Origin: Syntrophales bacterium
GTDB taxonomy: Bacteria; Desulfobacterota; Syntrophia; Syntrophales; UBA5619
DNA length: 13,931 nt
NCBI GenBank assembly: GCA_028712015.1
Contig: JAQTRB010000022.1
Coordinates: forward strand, 1 to 13,931
Reading direction: 5' to 3'
Part shown: piece by piece, positions 5,871 to 12,958 of the stretch
Layout: each line of letters opens with the position of its first letter
How positions within the stretch are numbered: position 1 is the stretch's first letter
Notes under the pieces: generated by a model
Databases searched by the model: none
Told to the model about the DNA's origin: nothing
What the model saw: only the letters and a program-made list of their open reading frames with translations
Made by a program: the position numbers and the translations under genes

Positions 5871-8531
5871 CTACATGAACATTCCGATTGTGAATTCCCA
5901 CCGGCTGGGGGATTCGTCCTCCTTTTTGTCAAGGACATAGCCCCACTCCAGACGCAGCGGACCGATCGGCGAATACCAGCGGATGCCGACGCCTGCCGTT
6001 CTCCGCATATCCCCGAGGTGGTAGCCGCTTTCCCATGAATTTCCGGTATCGAAGAAGACAACCCCCTTCATTCCCGCGTTTTTGATCAGTGGGAAGATAA
6101 AATCGATATTGAAATTCAACATCGTCAACCCCCCGATCACGTCTCCCGTCGCGGGATCCTTCGGCCCTACCTCCCGGAGACCTCGCAGGGTGTTGATTCC
6201 TCCAAGATAGTACCTTTCAAAGATCGGCACCTCTTTTCCCTCATTGGGCTGTATGTAGCCTATCCGTCCCCGGGCGCCGATGACCGTGTCCAACGGAAGC
6301 GGGAAAAACCAGGAGGTGCTGGCGCCGTAACGGGTGTAACTGGCATCGCCCATGAGGGGGCCGCCGGTGTATTCCACGGAGGCGCTGTTCTTCGACCCGC
6401 CGGACGGGAATATCGGATCGTCCGTCGAATCTCGTGTCACGGTCAGGGTGACACCGCTGCTCGTCATCTCTCCCGCCTGTTTTTTGATGTAATAAGAGGC
6501 CGTATCCAGAATGTCCCTGACATCGTTGAGCGCCAGACGGTATCCGACATATCCGGTCACATACGGTCGCCATAGGGGATAACCCAGGGTGGCGCTGAAT
6601 CCCTTGGTATCGAGGTTGTAGGAATCGTATTCCCGGTAGAAGTTCCAGAGGTCGAATTTGCTCCAGAGCGGAATGTCGAACAGCCAGGGTTCGATGAAGG
6701 ACAAGTCGTAGAGCGTTGAGCTTCCCCCGACGCTTGCCTTGAGGCTCAGGGTCTGGCCCCGTCCGAAAAGGTTCTGCTCGGCGACTTGCGCCGTAACAAT
6801 CGCATGGTCCAGGGCGCTGTATCCTGCGCCGACGCTGAACATCCCGGTCGGTTTCTCCTTGACGCGGATGTTGATATCCGTCAGGTTCTCGACGGGACCC
6901 TTCTCGCTCTGGAAATCGATTTCCTCGAAATAGCGCAGTTGGTTCAGGGCCATATAGCTGTTCTTCAGCTTGGTCCGACTGTAGAGATCTCCCTCGACCA
7001 CGGAGAGTTTCCGACGGATGACCTTGTCTCTCGTCTTGGTATTGCCGGTGATGTTGATCCGGTTGAAATAGACGAGATTCGCCTTGCTGATGACGTAGGT
7101 CACATCGACGGTTTGAGTTTTCTCCTGCGGCTCGGTGCGCGGGACGACGTCGGCGCCGGCATAACCTTCGTCGTTGCACGCCTGCGTCAGGGCATCGATG
7201 TCCTTCATGATGGCTTCCCGGTCGTAGAAATCCCTCTTCCTGATCTGAAGATTTGCCAGGAGCTCCGCTCGCGGGGTTTTGATCTCATCCCCGGTGATCT
7301 CGACCTTGCCGACGCGAAACTGTCTTCCCTCCGAGACGGGGATTTTGACGCGTATGCCGTCGCGGTCGTACGTGATGATCGGCTCGCCGATCTGCGCGTT
7401 GATGAAACCGTTGTTCATGTAGAAGGCGTTGAGTTTTCCCACATCCTGCTTCAACTGTTCCTTCTTAAGAAGGCCGGAATCCGTGAAGAAGTGGAAGATG
7501 CCCCATTCATTCGTGGTCATCATGTTCTTCAGCTCCCTCGTGGTGAAGGTCCGGTTGCCTTCGAAGCTGATGTCCCGGATAAAGAGTTTCTCGTTTTCGA
7601 CGATGACGACGACGATTTGAACGTCCCGTTCGCCGGGCTTCTCGATCGCATAGCGGATCTCGGCGTTGTAGTAGCCTTTGCTGTCATAGAGGGCCTTGAT
7701 CTTTTCCATGTCGGCTTTTAGCTTTTCGGGGTTCACGGTCTGCCGGTTACGGACGCTCATGACGCCTTCGATGTCGTCCTTTTTTAACGCCTTGTTTCCC
7801 TGAATGCGGATCTCCGTGATCATGGGTTTCTCTACGACGACAAAAACGATCGCCTTCCCTTCCGGAACGTCCGCCACGTCCGCGGTGACGTCATCGAAAT
7901 AGCCCATTTTATAGACGGCTTTGATATCGTCGGAAAGATCCGCGTCGGAAAAGATGTTTCCGGGCGCGCTCTTGAGGACCTGTTGGATGGCGCTGGCCTC
8001 GATCTTCCGGTTGCCCTTGAACTCGACGCGGGCAATGCGCTCGTCGGAGGCGATGCGGGTCAGGATCTCCGTCCGGAGTTGGGCCAGAATGGCGCCCAGA
8101 TTTTCCCGGCCGCGGCCCTGGACAAAAACCCCCGGCAGAGCCTTTCTTTCGCGGAGATCGATCAATCGGGCATCCACACTGATCCGGTCCCCGAATTCGG
8201 AAACGCTTCCCGAAACGGCGTAGAGGGCGCCGGCTTTTTCCCCGACCGCGATCAGCAGGGCATCGTTGAGAGGTTTTCCCTTGATGCCGGCCGTGACCTC
8301 TTCCCGAGGAACCAACCGGATGGTTTTCGATTTCAGCAGTTCCGCGGAGACTCCCCGATAGATGGTTTCCTGAAGACCGGCGGCTTTTCCTGGGGAGGTG
8401 CTGTGGACATCAAACGGAAAGACCGCGACCTTCTTGATGTTATCCGCGGATGTTCCCGGCGTCGGTCCGAGGAAAATCATGATCCATAACGCCGTGACGA
8501 ATGAGATAAGCCATTTTTTATTCACGGTCAT
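5871..8531 (-). CDS. bamA: Outer-membrane protein assembly factor BamA with an N-terminal TolB/FlgO/CsgG-like domain
   Basis: Core of the BAM machine, which folds and inserts beta-barrel proteins into the outer membrane. It is 886 aa, longer than E. coli BamA (810). A signal peptide covers about 1-29. Residues about 31-160 are an extra alpha/beta domain (KVAVFPFDV, LYAVSGSV, ISVDARLIDL) resembling the TolB N-terminal, FlgO or CsgG fold. Five POTRA domains follow at about 165-236, 237-314, 315-402, 405-483 and 486-560, several opening with the GN motif (FKGNRKI, IQGNKAL, FEGNRTF, ITGNTKT). The 16-strand barrel is about 565-886, with the loop-6 motif LRGL at 782-785 (R783). The last residue is Met, not the usual aromatic. 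The gene overlaps lolD by 14 nt. A GGAAGGA lies just before the ATG; a GTG two codons later is also possible. Confidence 0.97.
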   Translation of the reverse strand: MTVNKKWLISFVTALWIMIFLGPTPGTSADNIKKVAVFPFDVHSTSPGKAAGLQETIYRGVSAELLKSKTIRLVPREEVTAGIKGKPLNDALLIAVGEKAGALYAVSGSVSEFGDRISVDARLIDLRERKALPGVFVQGRGRENLGAILAQLRTEILTRIASDERIARVEFKGNRKIEASAIQQVLKSAPGNIFSDADLSDDIKAVYKMGYFDDVTADVADVPEGKAIVFVVVEKPMITEIRIQGNKALKKDDIEGVMSVRNRQTVNPEKLKADMEKIKALYDSKGYYNAEIRYAIEKPGERDVQIVVVIVENEKLFIRDISFEGNRTFTTRELKNMMTTNEWGIFHFFTDSGLLKKEQLKQDVGKLNAFYMNNGFINAQIGEPIITYDRDGIRVKIPVSEGRQFRVGKVEITGDEIKTPRAELLANLQIRKRDFYDREAIMKDIDALTQACNDEGYAGADVVPRTEPQEKTQTVDVTYVISKANLVYFNRINITGNTKTRDKVIRRKLSVVEGDLYSRTKLKNSYMALNQLRYFEEIDFQSEKGPVENLTDINIRVKEKPTGMFSVGAGYSALDHAIVTAQVAEQNLFGRGQTLSLKASVGGSSTLYDLSFIEPWLFDIPLWSKFDLWNFYREYDSYNLDTKGFSATLGYPLWRPYVTGYVGYRLALNDVRDILDTASYYIKKQAGEMTSSGVTLTVTRDSTDDPIFPSGGSKNSASVEYTGGPLMGDASYTRYGASTSWFFPLPLDTVIGARGRIGYIQPNEGKEVPIFERYYLGGINTLRGLREVGPKDPATGDVIGGLTMLNFNIDFIFPLIKNAGMKGVVFFDTGNSWESGYHLGDMRRTAGVGIRWYSPIGPLRLEWGYVLDKKEDESPSRWEFTIGMFM

Positions 8532-9189
8532 AAATCCTTCCGTCGCGAAGACCGATGTGCTGGGACATCCGGTCGGCCAGTGATGGATTGTGCGTGACCA
8601 CGATCAACGTGATCCCCTTGGTCCGGTTTAACGCAAGCAACATATCTTCTATCTTCTTTCCGGTTTCCGTGTCAAGGTTTCCCGTAGGTTCATCCGCAAG
8701 AAGGATCTTCGGTTCGAGGATCAGCGCTCGGGCGAGGGCTACGCGTTGCTGTTCCCCGCCGGAGAGCTCCCCCGGCTTGTGGGTGATCCGGTCGCCCAGC
8801 CCCACATCCTCCAGAATGGTTTCCGCCCGCCGTTTCGCTTCGCCTTTCGTCATCCGCTGGATGAGGGCGGGCATCATCGCGTTTTCCAGCGCGGTGAATT
8901 CGGGCAGGAGATTGTGAAACTGAAAAACAAAGCCGATCTGCCGGTTCCGAAAGGCGGCGAGTCTCTTCTCCGGCCAGCGGAAGACGTCCACGCCGTCGAA
9001 GAGCACGCTTCCCGAGGTCGGGTGATCGAGCGTGCCGATGATGTGCATCAGCGTGCTCTTGCCCGCACCGGAAACCCCGACGATGGCCAGGGACCCCCCT
9101 TCGGCGATTTCAAAATCAAGGCCCTTGATGGCTTCGATCCGCTGACCGTCTTTAACGAAGGTTTTCTTGAGATTATGAACCAGAATCAT
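8518..9189 (-). CDS. lolD: Lipoprotein-releasing system ATP-binding protein LolD
   Basis: ATPase of the LolCDE-type ABC transporter, which extracts outer-membrane lipoproteins from the inner membrane and hands them to LolA. It is 223 aa, typical length. Walker A is GVSGAGKST (38-46). The Q-loop is FQFHNLLPEFTALEN (89-103); the NLLPEF-TALEN pattern is common in LolD and related MacB-type ATPases. The signature is LSGGEQQR (142-149), Walker B is KILLADEP (161-168), and the switch His is H200 in VTHN. An AAGGGA Shine-Dalgarno sits five bases before the ATG. The permease gene ends 22 nt upstream, and bamA starts inside its last codons. The assignment to Lol rather than another MacB-like exporter rests mainly on the adjoining LolC/E permease and the envelope operon. 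Confidence 0.95.
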   Translation of the reverse strand: MILVHNLKKTFVKDGQRIEAIKGLDFEIAEGGSLAIVGVSGAGKSTLMHIIGTLDHPTSGSVLFDGVDVFRWPEKRLAAFRNRQIGFVFQFHNLLPEFTALENAMMPALIQRMTKGEAKRRAETILEDVGLGDRITHKPGELSGGEQQRVALARALILEPKILLADEPTGNLDTETGKKIEDMLLALNRTKGITLIVVTHNPSLADRMSQHIGLRDGRIYDRE

Positions 9190-9211
9190 ATCGATCCCTT
9201 ACCGCTCTACC

Positions 9212-10489
9212 TCATTCGTAACGCAACGCCTCCACCGGGTCCAGTCGAGAGGCCCGCCAGGAGGGGTAAATGGTTGAAAGAAGGCTGATCGAAAGCGTTC
9301 CGAGGATGATGATTCCCACATCCCCATAATTGACCTGGGAGGGGAGTTCGCTCAGATAATAGACATCGCCCGGGAGGATTTTGAAGCCGAACAGGTTTTC
9401 CACAAAGCGGGAGAGGGTCTCCAGATTGAAGGCGACGGCGAGCCCGGCGATGCATCCGAGCAGGGTGCCGATGGCCCCCACGATCAGCCCTTGAAAGACG
9501 AAGATCTTCATGATTCCCGCCCGGGTGGCGCCCATCGTCTTTAATATCGCTATATCCTTGTTCTTTTCCATAACGATCATGATCAGTGCGCTGATGATGT
9601 TGAAGGCCGCGACGAGAACGATCAGCGACAGGATGATGAACATGACCCGTTTTTCCAGTTTTAGTGCCGCAAAAAGGTTCTTGTTCATCTCCATCCAGTT
9701 GCGGCCCCAGTAGGGGAATCCCAATTTCTGTTCGATCCGCTTCGCGATCCGGTCGGCCCGGTAGATGTCGTCGACCCGGATCTCGATTCCGGTCACCGTC
9801 TCGCCCATGCCCAGGAACTCCTGGCAGTCTTTCAGCGAGATGAAAGCGAGAGTCGAGTCGTACTCGAAAAAACCGGACTCGAAGATGCCGACCACCAGAA
9901 AGGGTTTCATCCGCGGGACCATTCCCATCGGCGTGGCGAGGCCGGAGGGGGAGACGACGTGAACCGTTTCATGGAGAAAAACCCCGAGGTTCTTCGCCAG
10001 CTCTCGGCCGACCAGGATTCCGGGCAGATCGGCGAGTTCCGGCTTCAGAGCGGGAAGGTTCCTCTTTTCGTTTGCGAGGTCTTCAAACTTGCCCTCCCGG
10101 ATCTTGCCCAGATGGATCACCTTCAGCGCGTCCTCCGTCGAGAGGCCCCGCAGGACGATTCCGGTGACGCTGCCGCCTCTTTTCAGCATCGCCTGACTGT
10201 AGATGAATGGGGTTGCCGCGACGACGCCGGGAACCTGAACGGCCTCCCGCATGACACGCGGATGGTCCCGCATCGCGCCGCTGTATTCCATGATGAGGAT
10301 ATGGGAATTGATTCCCAGGATTTTGTTGCGCAAATCGGTTTCGAAGCCGTTCATAACGGCCAGCACGATGATCAGCGCCGCGACGCCGAGAAAAATCCCG
10401 GCGATCGAGATAAAGGTGATGATGGAAACGAACACCTGCTTCCGTCTTGCCCGCAGGTAACGCAGGCTGATGAAAAATTCATAGGCCAT
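9212..10489 (-). CDS. Lipoprotein-releasing ABC transporter permease, LolC/LolE family (single-permease, LolF-like)
   Basis: Inner-membrane permease partner of LolD. It is 425 aa with the classic topology: a first helix (about 20-46, containing AVMNGFE at 44-50), a large periplasmic domain (about 50-278), then three C-terminal helices (about 282-304, 330-357 and 390-409), with the FtsX-family coupling segment MEKNKDIAILKTMGA at 307-321 and the closing DPVEALRYE. The periplasmic loop PSGLATPMGMVPRMK (181-195) resembles, from memory of the family, the LolC Hook that recruits LolA. Only one permease gene lies between lysS and lolD, so the transporter is probably a homodimer, as in LolF systems, unless a second permease is encoded elsewhere. 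The start has no strong Shine-Dalgarno; it is chosen because YEFFISLRYLRARR fits the family N-terminus. Confidence 0.95.
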   Translation of the reverse strand: MAYEFFISLRYLRARRKQVFVSIITFISIAGIFLGVAALIIVLAVMNGFETDLRNKILGINSHILIMEYSGAMRDHPRVMREAVQVPGVVAATPFIYSQAMLKRGGSVTGIVLRGLSTEDALKVIHLGKIREGKFEDLANEKRNLPALKPELADLPGILVGRELAKNLGVFLHETVHVVSPSGLATPMGMVPRMKPFLVVGIFESGFFEYDSTLAFISLKDCQEFLGMGETVTGIEIRVDDIYRADRIAKRIEQKLGFPYWGRNWMEMNKNLFAALKLEKRVMFIILSLIVLVAAFNIISALIMIVMEKNKDIAILKTMGATRAGIMKIFVFQGLIVGAIGTLLGCIAGLAVAFNLETLSRFVENLFGFKILPGDVYYLSELPSQVNYGDVGIIILGTLSISLLSTIYPSWRASRLDPVEALRYE

Positions 10490-10526
10490 GGATGCCGTTC
10501 TCGCAATATTCGCTTGGGTGAAGTCT

Positions 10527-12017
10527 CTATTCGTCTCTGGTTCGCAGAAGCGGGAAGAGGATCACATCCCGGATAGACGCGGAGTCCGTAAAGAGCATGA
10601 CGAGCCTGTCGATGCCGATGCCCTCCCCTGCCGTCGGCGGCATCCCGCATTCGAGGGCGCCGATGTAATCCTCGTCCATCTCATGGGCCTCCAGATCGCC
10701 GGCTTCCCTTTCCCGGAGTTGCATCTCGAACCTGCCGCGCTGATCCACGGGGTCGTTCAACTCGGAGAAGGCATTCGCGATCTCCTTGCCGCAGACGTAG
10801 AGTTCGAAACGGTCGGTCAGGGTCGGATCTTCCGCGTTTCTGCGGGAGAGGGGAGAGACGTCTACGGGGTAATGTGTAATGAAGGTCGGCTGAACGAGAT
10901 TCTTCTCCACCGTTTCATCGAAGATCGCCATCAGCACCTTGCCGGGCGGATCGCTCCTCTTCACCTCGATCCCCAGTTTCCGGGCATGATCGGCCATCCG
11001 GACACCGTCGTCGACGACGGTCCTTTCCACTCCTCCGATTTCCACGATCGCATCGCGGACGGTCAGACGCCTCCACGGCGGGGTCAGGTCGATCTCTTTT
11101 CCCTGATAGTTGAACCGGAGCGAATCGAAAAGGTTTTGGGCGACAAAAACGAACAGCTCTTCCGTCATCTTCATCAGGTCTTCGTAGGTCGCATAGGCTT
11201 GGTAGAACTCCATCATTGTAAATTCGGGGTTGTGGAAGGTGGAAATCCCTTCGTTCCGGAAGTTCCGGTTGATCTCGAAGACCCGCTCCAGGCCGCCGGT
11301 GATCAGTCGCTTGAGGTAAAGCTCGGGGGCGATTCGGAGAAAGAGGTTGATCCCGAGCGCGTTGTGAAAGGTCTTGAACGGTCGCGCGACGGCGCCGCCG
11401 GCCTTGGGCTGCATCATCGGGGTTTCCACCTCCAGGAAATCCCGCTCTTCCATGAACCGCCGGATCAGGCTGATGATCCGGCTTCGCTGATGGAAAACCT
11501 TGCGAACTTCGGGATTGACGATCAGGTCGAGGTGACGCTGACGGTAACGGATTTCGATGTCCGTGAGGCCGTGCCACTTCTCCGGCAGGGAACGGAGCGA
11601 TTTGGAGAGCAGCCGCAGGCCGTTCTCCTCGACATCGATCGTCAATTCTCCGGTCCGGGTTTTAAAAACCCGCCCGGCAAGCCAAACGATGTCGCCGATA
11701 TCGAGCCGCTTGAACAATGCAAAGGCCCGCTCGCCCACCTGGTTTTTTCGGAGAAAGGCCTGGAGCCGCCCCTTGCGGTCCTGGATGCTGATGAAGGCGC
11801 CCTTGCCGAAATCGCGGACAGCCATCAAACGGCCCGCGACGGTGAATCGTTCCGTAACCATTTCCAGCACTTCAGGGGTCATTTGCCCGTATCGCTCGCT
11901 GATTGCCGCCGTGGTTTCACCGACGCGGGCGTCGTTGGGGTAGAGGTCGATTCCATCGGCCTTCAGGGAATCGATCTTCTCTCTGCGTTTCTTCAGAAGT
12001 TCACTTATTTCATCCAT
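10527..12017 (-). CDS. lysS: Lysyl-tRNA synthetase, class II
   Basis: Cytoplasmic enzyme charging tRNA-Lys with lysine. It is 496 aa (E. coli LysS 505). The anticodon-binding OB fold is about 58-137 (VAGRLMAVRDFGKGAF). Class II motif 1 lies near 190-205 (ERDFLEVETPMMQ). Motif 2 is about 249-270 (INRNFRNEGIS through FTMMEFY). Motif 3 is GEGIGIDRLVML (464-475). The reading frame stays open 73 codons further upstream, but the start is set at 12017 because MDEISELLKKRREKI matches the family N-terminus and GAGGA lies five to six bases upstream; the extra residues look like translated leader. It heads the envelope gene run, 37 nt ahead of the Lol permease, an arrangement known in deltaproteobacterial-type genomes. 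A weak promoter candidate lies 40-66 nt upstream. Confidence 0.97.
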   Translation of the reverse strand: MDEISELLKKRREKIDSLKADGIDLYPNDARVGETTAAISERYGQMTPEVLEMVTERFTVAGRLMAVRDFGKGAFISIQDRKGRLQAFLRKNQVGERAFALFKRLDIGDIVWLAGRVFKTRTGELTIDVEENGLRLLSKSLRSLPEKWHGLTDIEIRYRQRHLDLIVNPEVRKVFHQRSRIISLIRRFMEERDFLEVETPMMQPKAGGAVARPFKTFHNALGINLFLRIAPELYLKRLITGGLERVFEINRNFRNEGISTFHNPEFTMMEFYQAYATYEDLMKMTEELFVFVAQNLFDSLRFNYQGKEIDLTPPWRRLTVRDAIVEIGGVERTVVDDGVRMADHARKLGIEVKRSDPPGKVLMAIFDETVEKNLVQPTFITHYPVDVSPLSRRNAEDPTLTDRFELYVCGKEIANAFSELNDPVDQRGRFEMQLREREAGDLEAHEMDEDYIGALECGMPPTAGEGIGIDRLVMLFTDSASIRDVILFPLLRTRDE

Positions 12018-12020
12018 GGT

Positions 12021-12025
12021 TCCTC
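12021..12025 (-). promoter_or_regulatory. Shine-Dalgarno of lysS
   Basis: The reverse strand reads GAGGA, then three bases, then the ATG at 12017. This decides against the longer open frame that begins near 12236 in the divergent spacer and would add 73 residues without resemblance to LysS. Confidence 0.7.
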
Positions 12026-12056
12026 GACCGTGTCCATTTGATATAAACTGGATTCG

Positions 12057-12083
12057 ACTATATTTTTTTTCCGTAATAGTCAA
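12057..12083 (-). promoter_or_regulatory. Candidate promoter for the lysS-lol-bam-lpx operon
   Basis: On the reverse strand TTGACT (12083-12078) and TATAGT (12062-12057) resemble sigma70 -35 and -10 boxes, but the spacer is only 15 nt and contains a run of eight A. The -10 would lie about 40 nt before the lysS ATG. The boxes are good while the spacing is short, so this is a tentative call; no better pair was seen in the spacer on this strand. Confidence 0.35.
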
Positions 12084-12198
12084 GGATGAATTGAGCTGCC
12101 GGCGGCGGACCGGGAAGGAAGACGGCGATTTTTTGAGGCCCCTTTCGCAATCCGGTCGCCCGGCCGAGGGGGCAGAGATGAGGGCAACCACTTTCGTG

Positions 12199-12227
12199 TT
12201 GCGGCCGGCGGGGGTTTTGTGTATGAT
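12199..12227 (+). promoter_or_regulatory. sigma70-type promoter of ssb
   Basis: TTGCGG (12199-12204) and TATGAT (12222-12227) are separated by exactly 17 nt. Transcription would start near 12234, giving a leader of about 30 nt before the ssb ATG at 12263, which has a GGGGGAG Shine-Dalgarno. The match to the consensus (four of six and five of six) with ideal spacing and position makes this a solid prediction. Confidence 0.7.
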
Positions 12228-12230
12228 CGG

Positions 12231-12245
12231 ACCCACAGAATGGGT
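12231..12245 (+). repeat. Perfect inverted repeat at the predicted ssb transcription start
   Basis: ACCCA (12231-12235), a 5-nt loop CAGAA, then TGGGT (12241-12245). Two G-T wobble pairs could extend the RNA stem outward. It sits at the expected start of the ssb transcript, so it could be a small 5' hairpin in the mRNA or an operator on DNA. A 5-bp repeat can occur by chance. Confidence 0.4.
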
Positions 12246-12262
12246 TTACAAAGGGGGAGACG

Positions 12263-12679
12263 ATGATCAACAAGGCGATCTTGGTGGGCAGGTTGGGTGC
12301 GGACCCGGAAGTGCGGTATACGCCGGATGGGGCGATGGTGACCAATTTCCGGATAGCGACGGACGAGCAGAGGAAGGACAAGAACGGGGAGAAGGTTCAG
12401 AAAACCGAGTGGCATCGAATCGTTGCCTTCGGGAAATTGGCCGAGATCTGCGGCAAGTACCTCGTCAAGGGGAAACTGGTTTATCTCGAAGGGCGCTTGC
12501 AGACAAGGGGTTGGGAGGACAAGGAAGGAAACAAACGGTCCACGACGGAGATCGTCGCCACCAATATGCAAATGCTCGATTCGAAGGGTCAACGGAGCCA
12601 GGATTCGTCACAGGAGGAGCCGCCGCTTTCTCAGCCGGGTGTGGACGCGCCGCTCTCCGAGGAGGACGTTCCCTTTTAG
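12263..12679 (+). CDS. ssb: Single-stranded DNA-binding protein
   Basis: Homotetrameric protein that coats single-stranded DNA during replication, recombination and repair and recruits partners through its C-terminal tip. It is 138 aa. The OB fold covers about 1-108: NKAILVGRLGADPEVRYTP (3-21), the conserved TEWHRIVAFGKLAE (48-61) and YLEGRLQTR (74-82). A short disordered Gln/Ser/Pro-rich linker (about 109-128) leads to the acidic tip SEEDVPF (132-138), a variant of the usual DDIPF. The Shine-Dalgarno is AGGGGGAG before the ATG. It is transcribed away from lysS, from the 12199-12227 promoter, and ends 6 nt from the tatA stop on the other strand. It is the only plus-strand gene in the window. 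Confidence 0.97.
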   Translation: MINKAILVGRLGADPEVRYTPDGAMVTNFRIATDEQRKDKNGEKVQKTEWHRIVAFGKLAEICGKYLVKGKLVYLEGRLQTRGWEDKEGNKRSTTEIVATNMQMLDSKGQRSQDSSQEEPPLSQPGVDAPLSEEDVPF

Positions 12680-12685
12680 CGGGAT

Positions 12686-12880
12686 TCAGGGCTTCTTCTC
12701 GTCCGCTTTCTTTTCGGCGTTCGGTGTGACGTCGATCTCGTTCGGCTCGCGGGTGGCCTTCTTGAAATTCTTGATCCCCCGTCCCAGTGCCCCGCCGATC
12801 TCAGGAAGCTTGCCGGCGCCGAAGATGATCAGGATGATCACCAGAATAATCAGCAGCTCGGGCATACCTATTCCAAACAT
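12686..12880 (-). CDS. tatA: Twin-arginine translocase subunit TatA/TatE
   Basis: Pore-forming component of the Tat pathway, which moves folded proteins across the cytoplasmic membrane. It is 64 aa, small but within the family range. A single N-terminal membrane helix (about 7-21) starts with the typical GMPELLIILVI, then the hinge FGAGKLPEIG (20-29), an amphipathic helix (about 30-43, GALGRGIKNFKKAT) and a charged tail ending in EKKADEKKP. The polar residue at position 8 is Glu. TatB is less likely because the protein is short and carries the TatA-style FGAGKLPEIG. The Shine-Dalgarno is AGGAG close to the ATG, and it has its own strong promoter at 12918-12946. No tatB or tatC lies nearby, so the rest of the translocase is elsewhere. 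Confidence 0.95.
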   Translation of the reverse strand: MFGIGMPELLIILVIILIIFGAGKLPEIGGALGRGIKNFKKATREPNEIDVTPNAEKKADEKKP

Positions 12881-12910
12881 ATCTCCTCATCCTCATTGCT
12901 TTCGTTTCTT

Positions 12911-12936
12911 GCGATCGATCTTAGACGATCGTTCGC
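12911..12936. repeat. Imperfect inverted repeat overlapping the tatA -10 box
   Basis: Left arm gcgatcgatct (12911-12921), 4-nt loop, right arm cgatcgttcgc (12926-12936); 9 of 11 positions pair. It overlaps the -10 hexamer and half of the promoter spacer, the place where a repressor would block polymerase. No T-tract follows, so a terminator is unlikely. The GATC-rich composition may make it look better than it is. Confidence 0.4.
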
Positions 12937-12946
12937 GCATTGTCAA
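12918..12946 (-). promoter_or_regulatory. sigma70-type promoter of tatA
   Basis: On the reverse strand, a perfect TTGACA (12946-12941) and TAAGAT (12923-12918, four of six) with a 17-nt spacer. The start site would be near 12911, giving a leader of about 30 nt before the tatA ATG at 12880. It lies in the 78-nt gap after the RodZ-like gene, so tatA can be transcribed independently. Confidence 0.75.
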
Positions 12947-12958
12947 ACTGGAACTTAC

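Noticed and set aside
10488..12041. A 517-codon plus-strand open frame antisense to lysS
   Set aside because: It covers the lysS gene, has the same shadow composition, no convincing ribosome site and no recognisable domain. LysS on the other strand has all class II motifs.
12100..12200. A possible small RNA or riboswitch in the lysS-ssb spacer
   Set aside because: The stretch has GC-rich segments that can fold weakly, but no known riboswitch or T-box features and no hairpin followed by a T-run.
12018..12236. A 73-residue N-terminal extension of LysS using an upstream ATG
   Set aside because: The extra residues do not resemble LysS, run through the promoter-bearing spacer, and the internal ATG at 12017 has its own GAGGA Shine-Dalgarno and the family N-terminus.
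12663..12700. A shared terminator between the converging ssb and tatA genes
   Set aside because: The only stem found is four base pairs (TCCC/GGGA with a 7-nt loop) and there is no clear T-tract on either side in the 6-nt gap.
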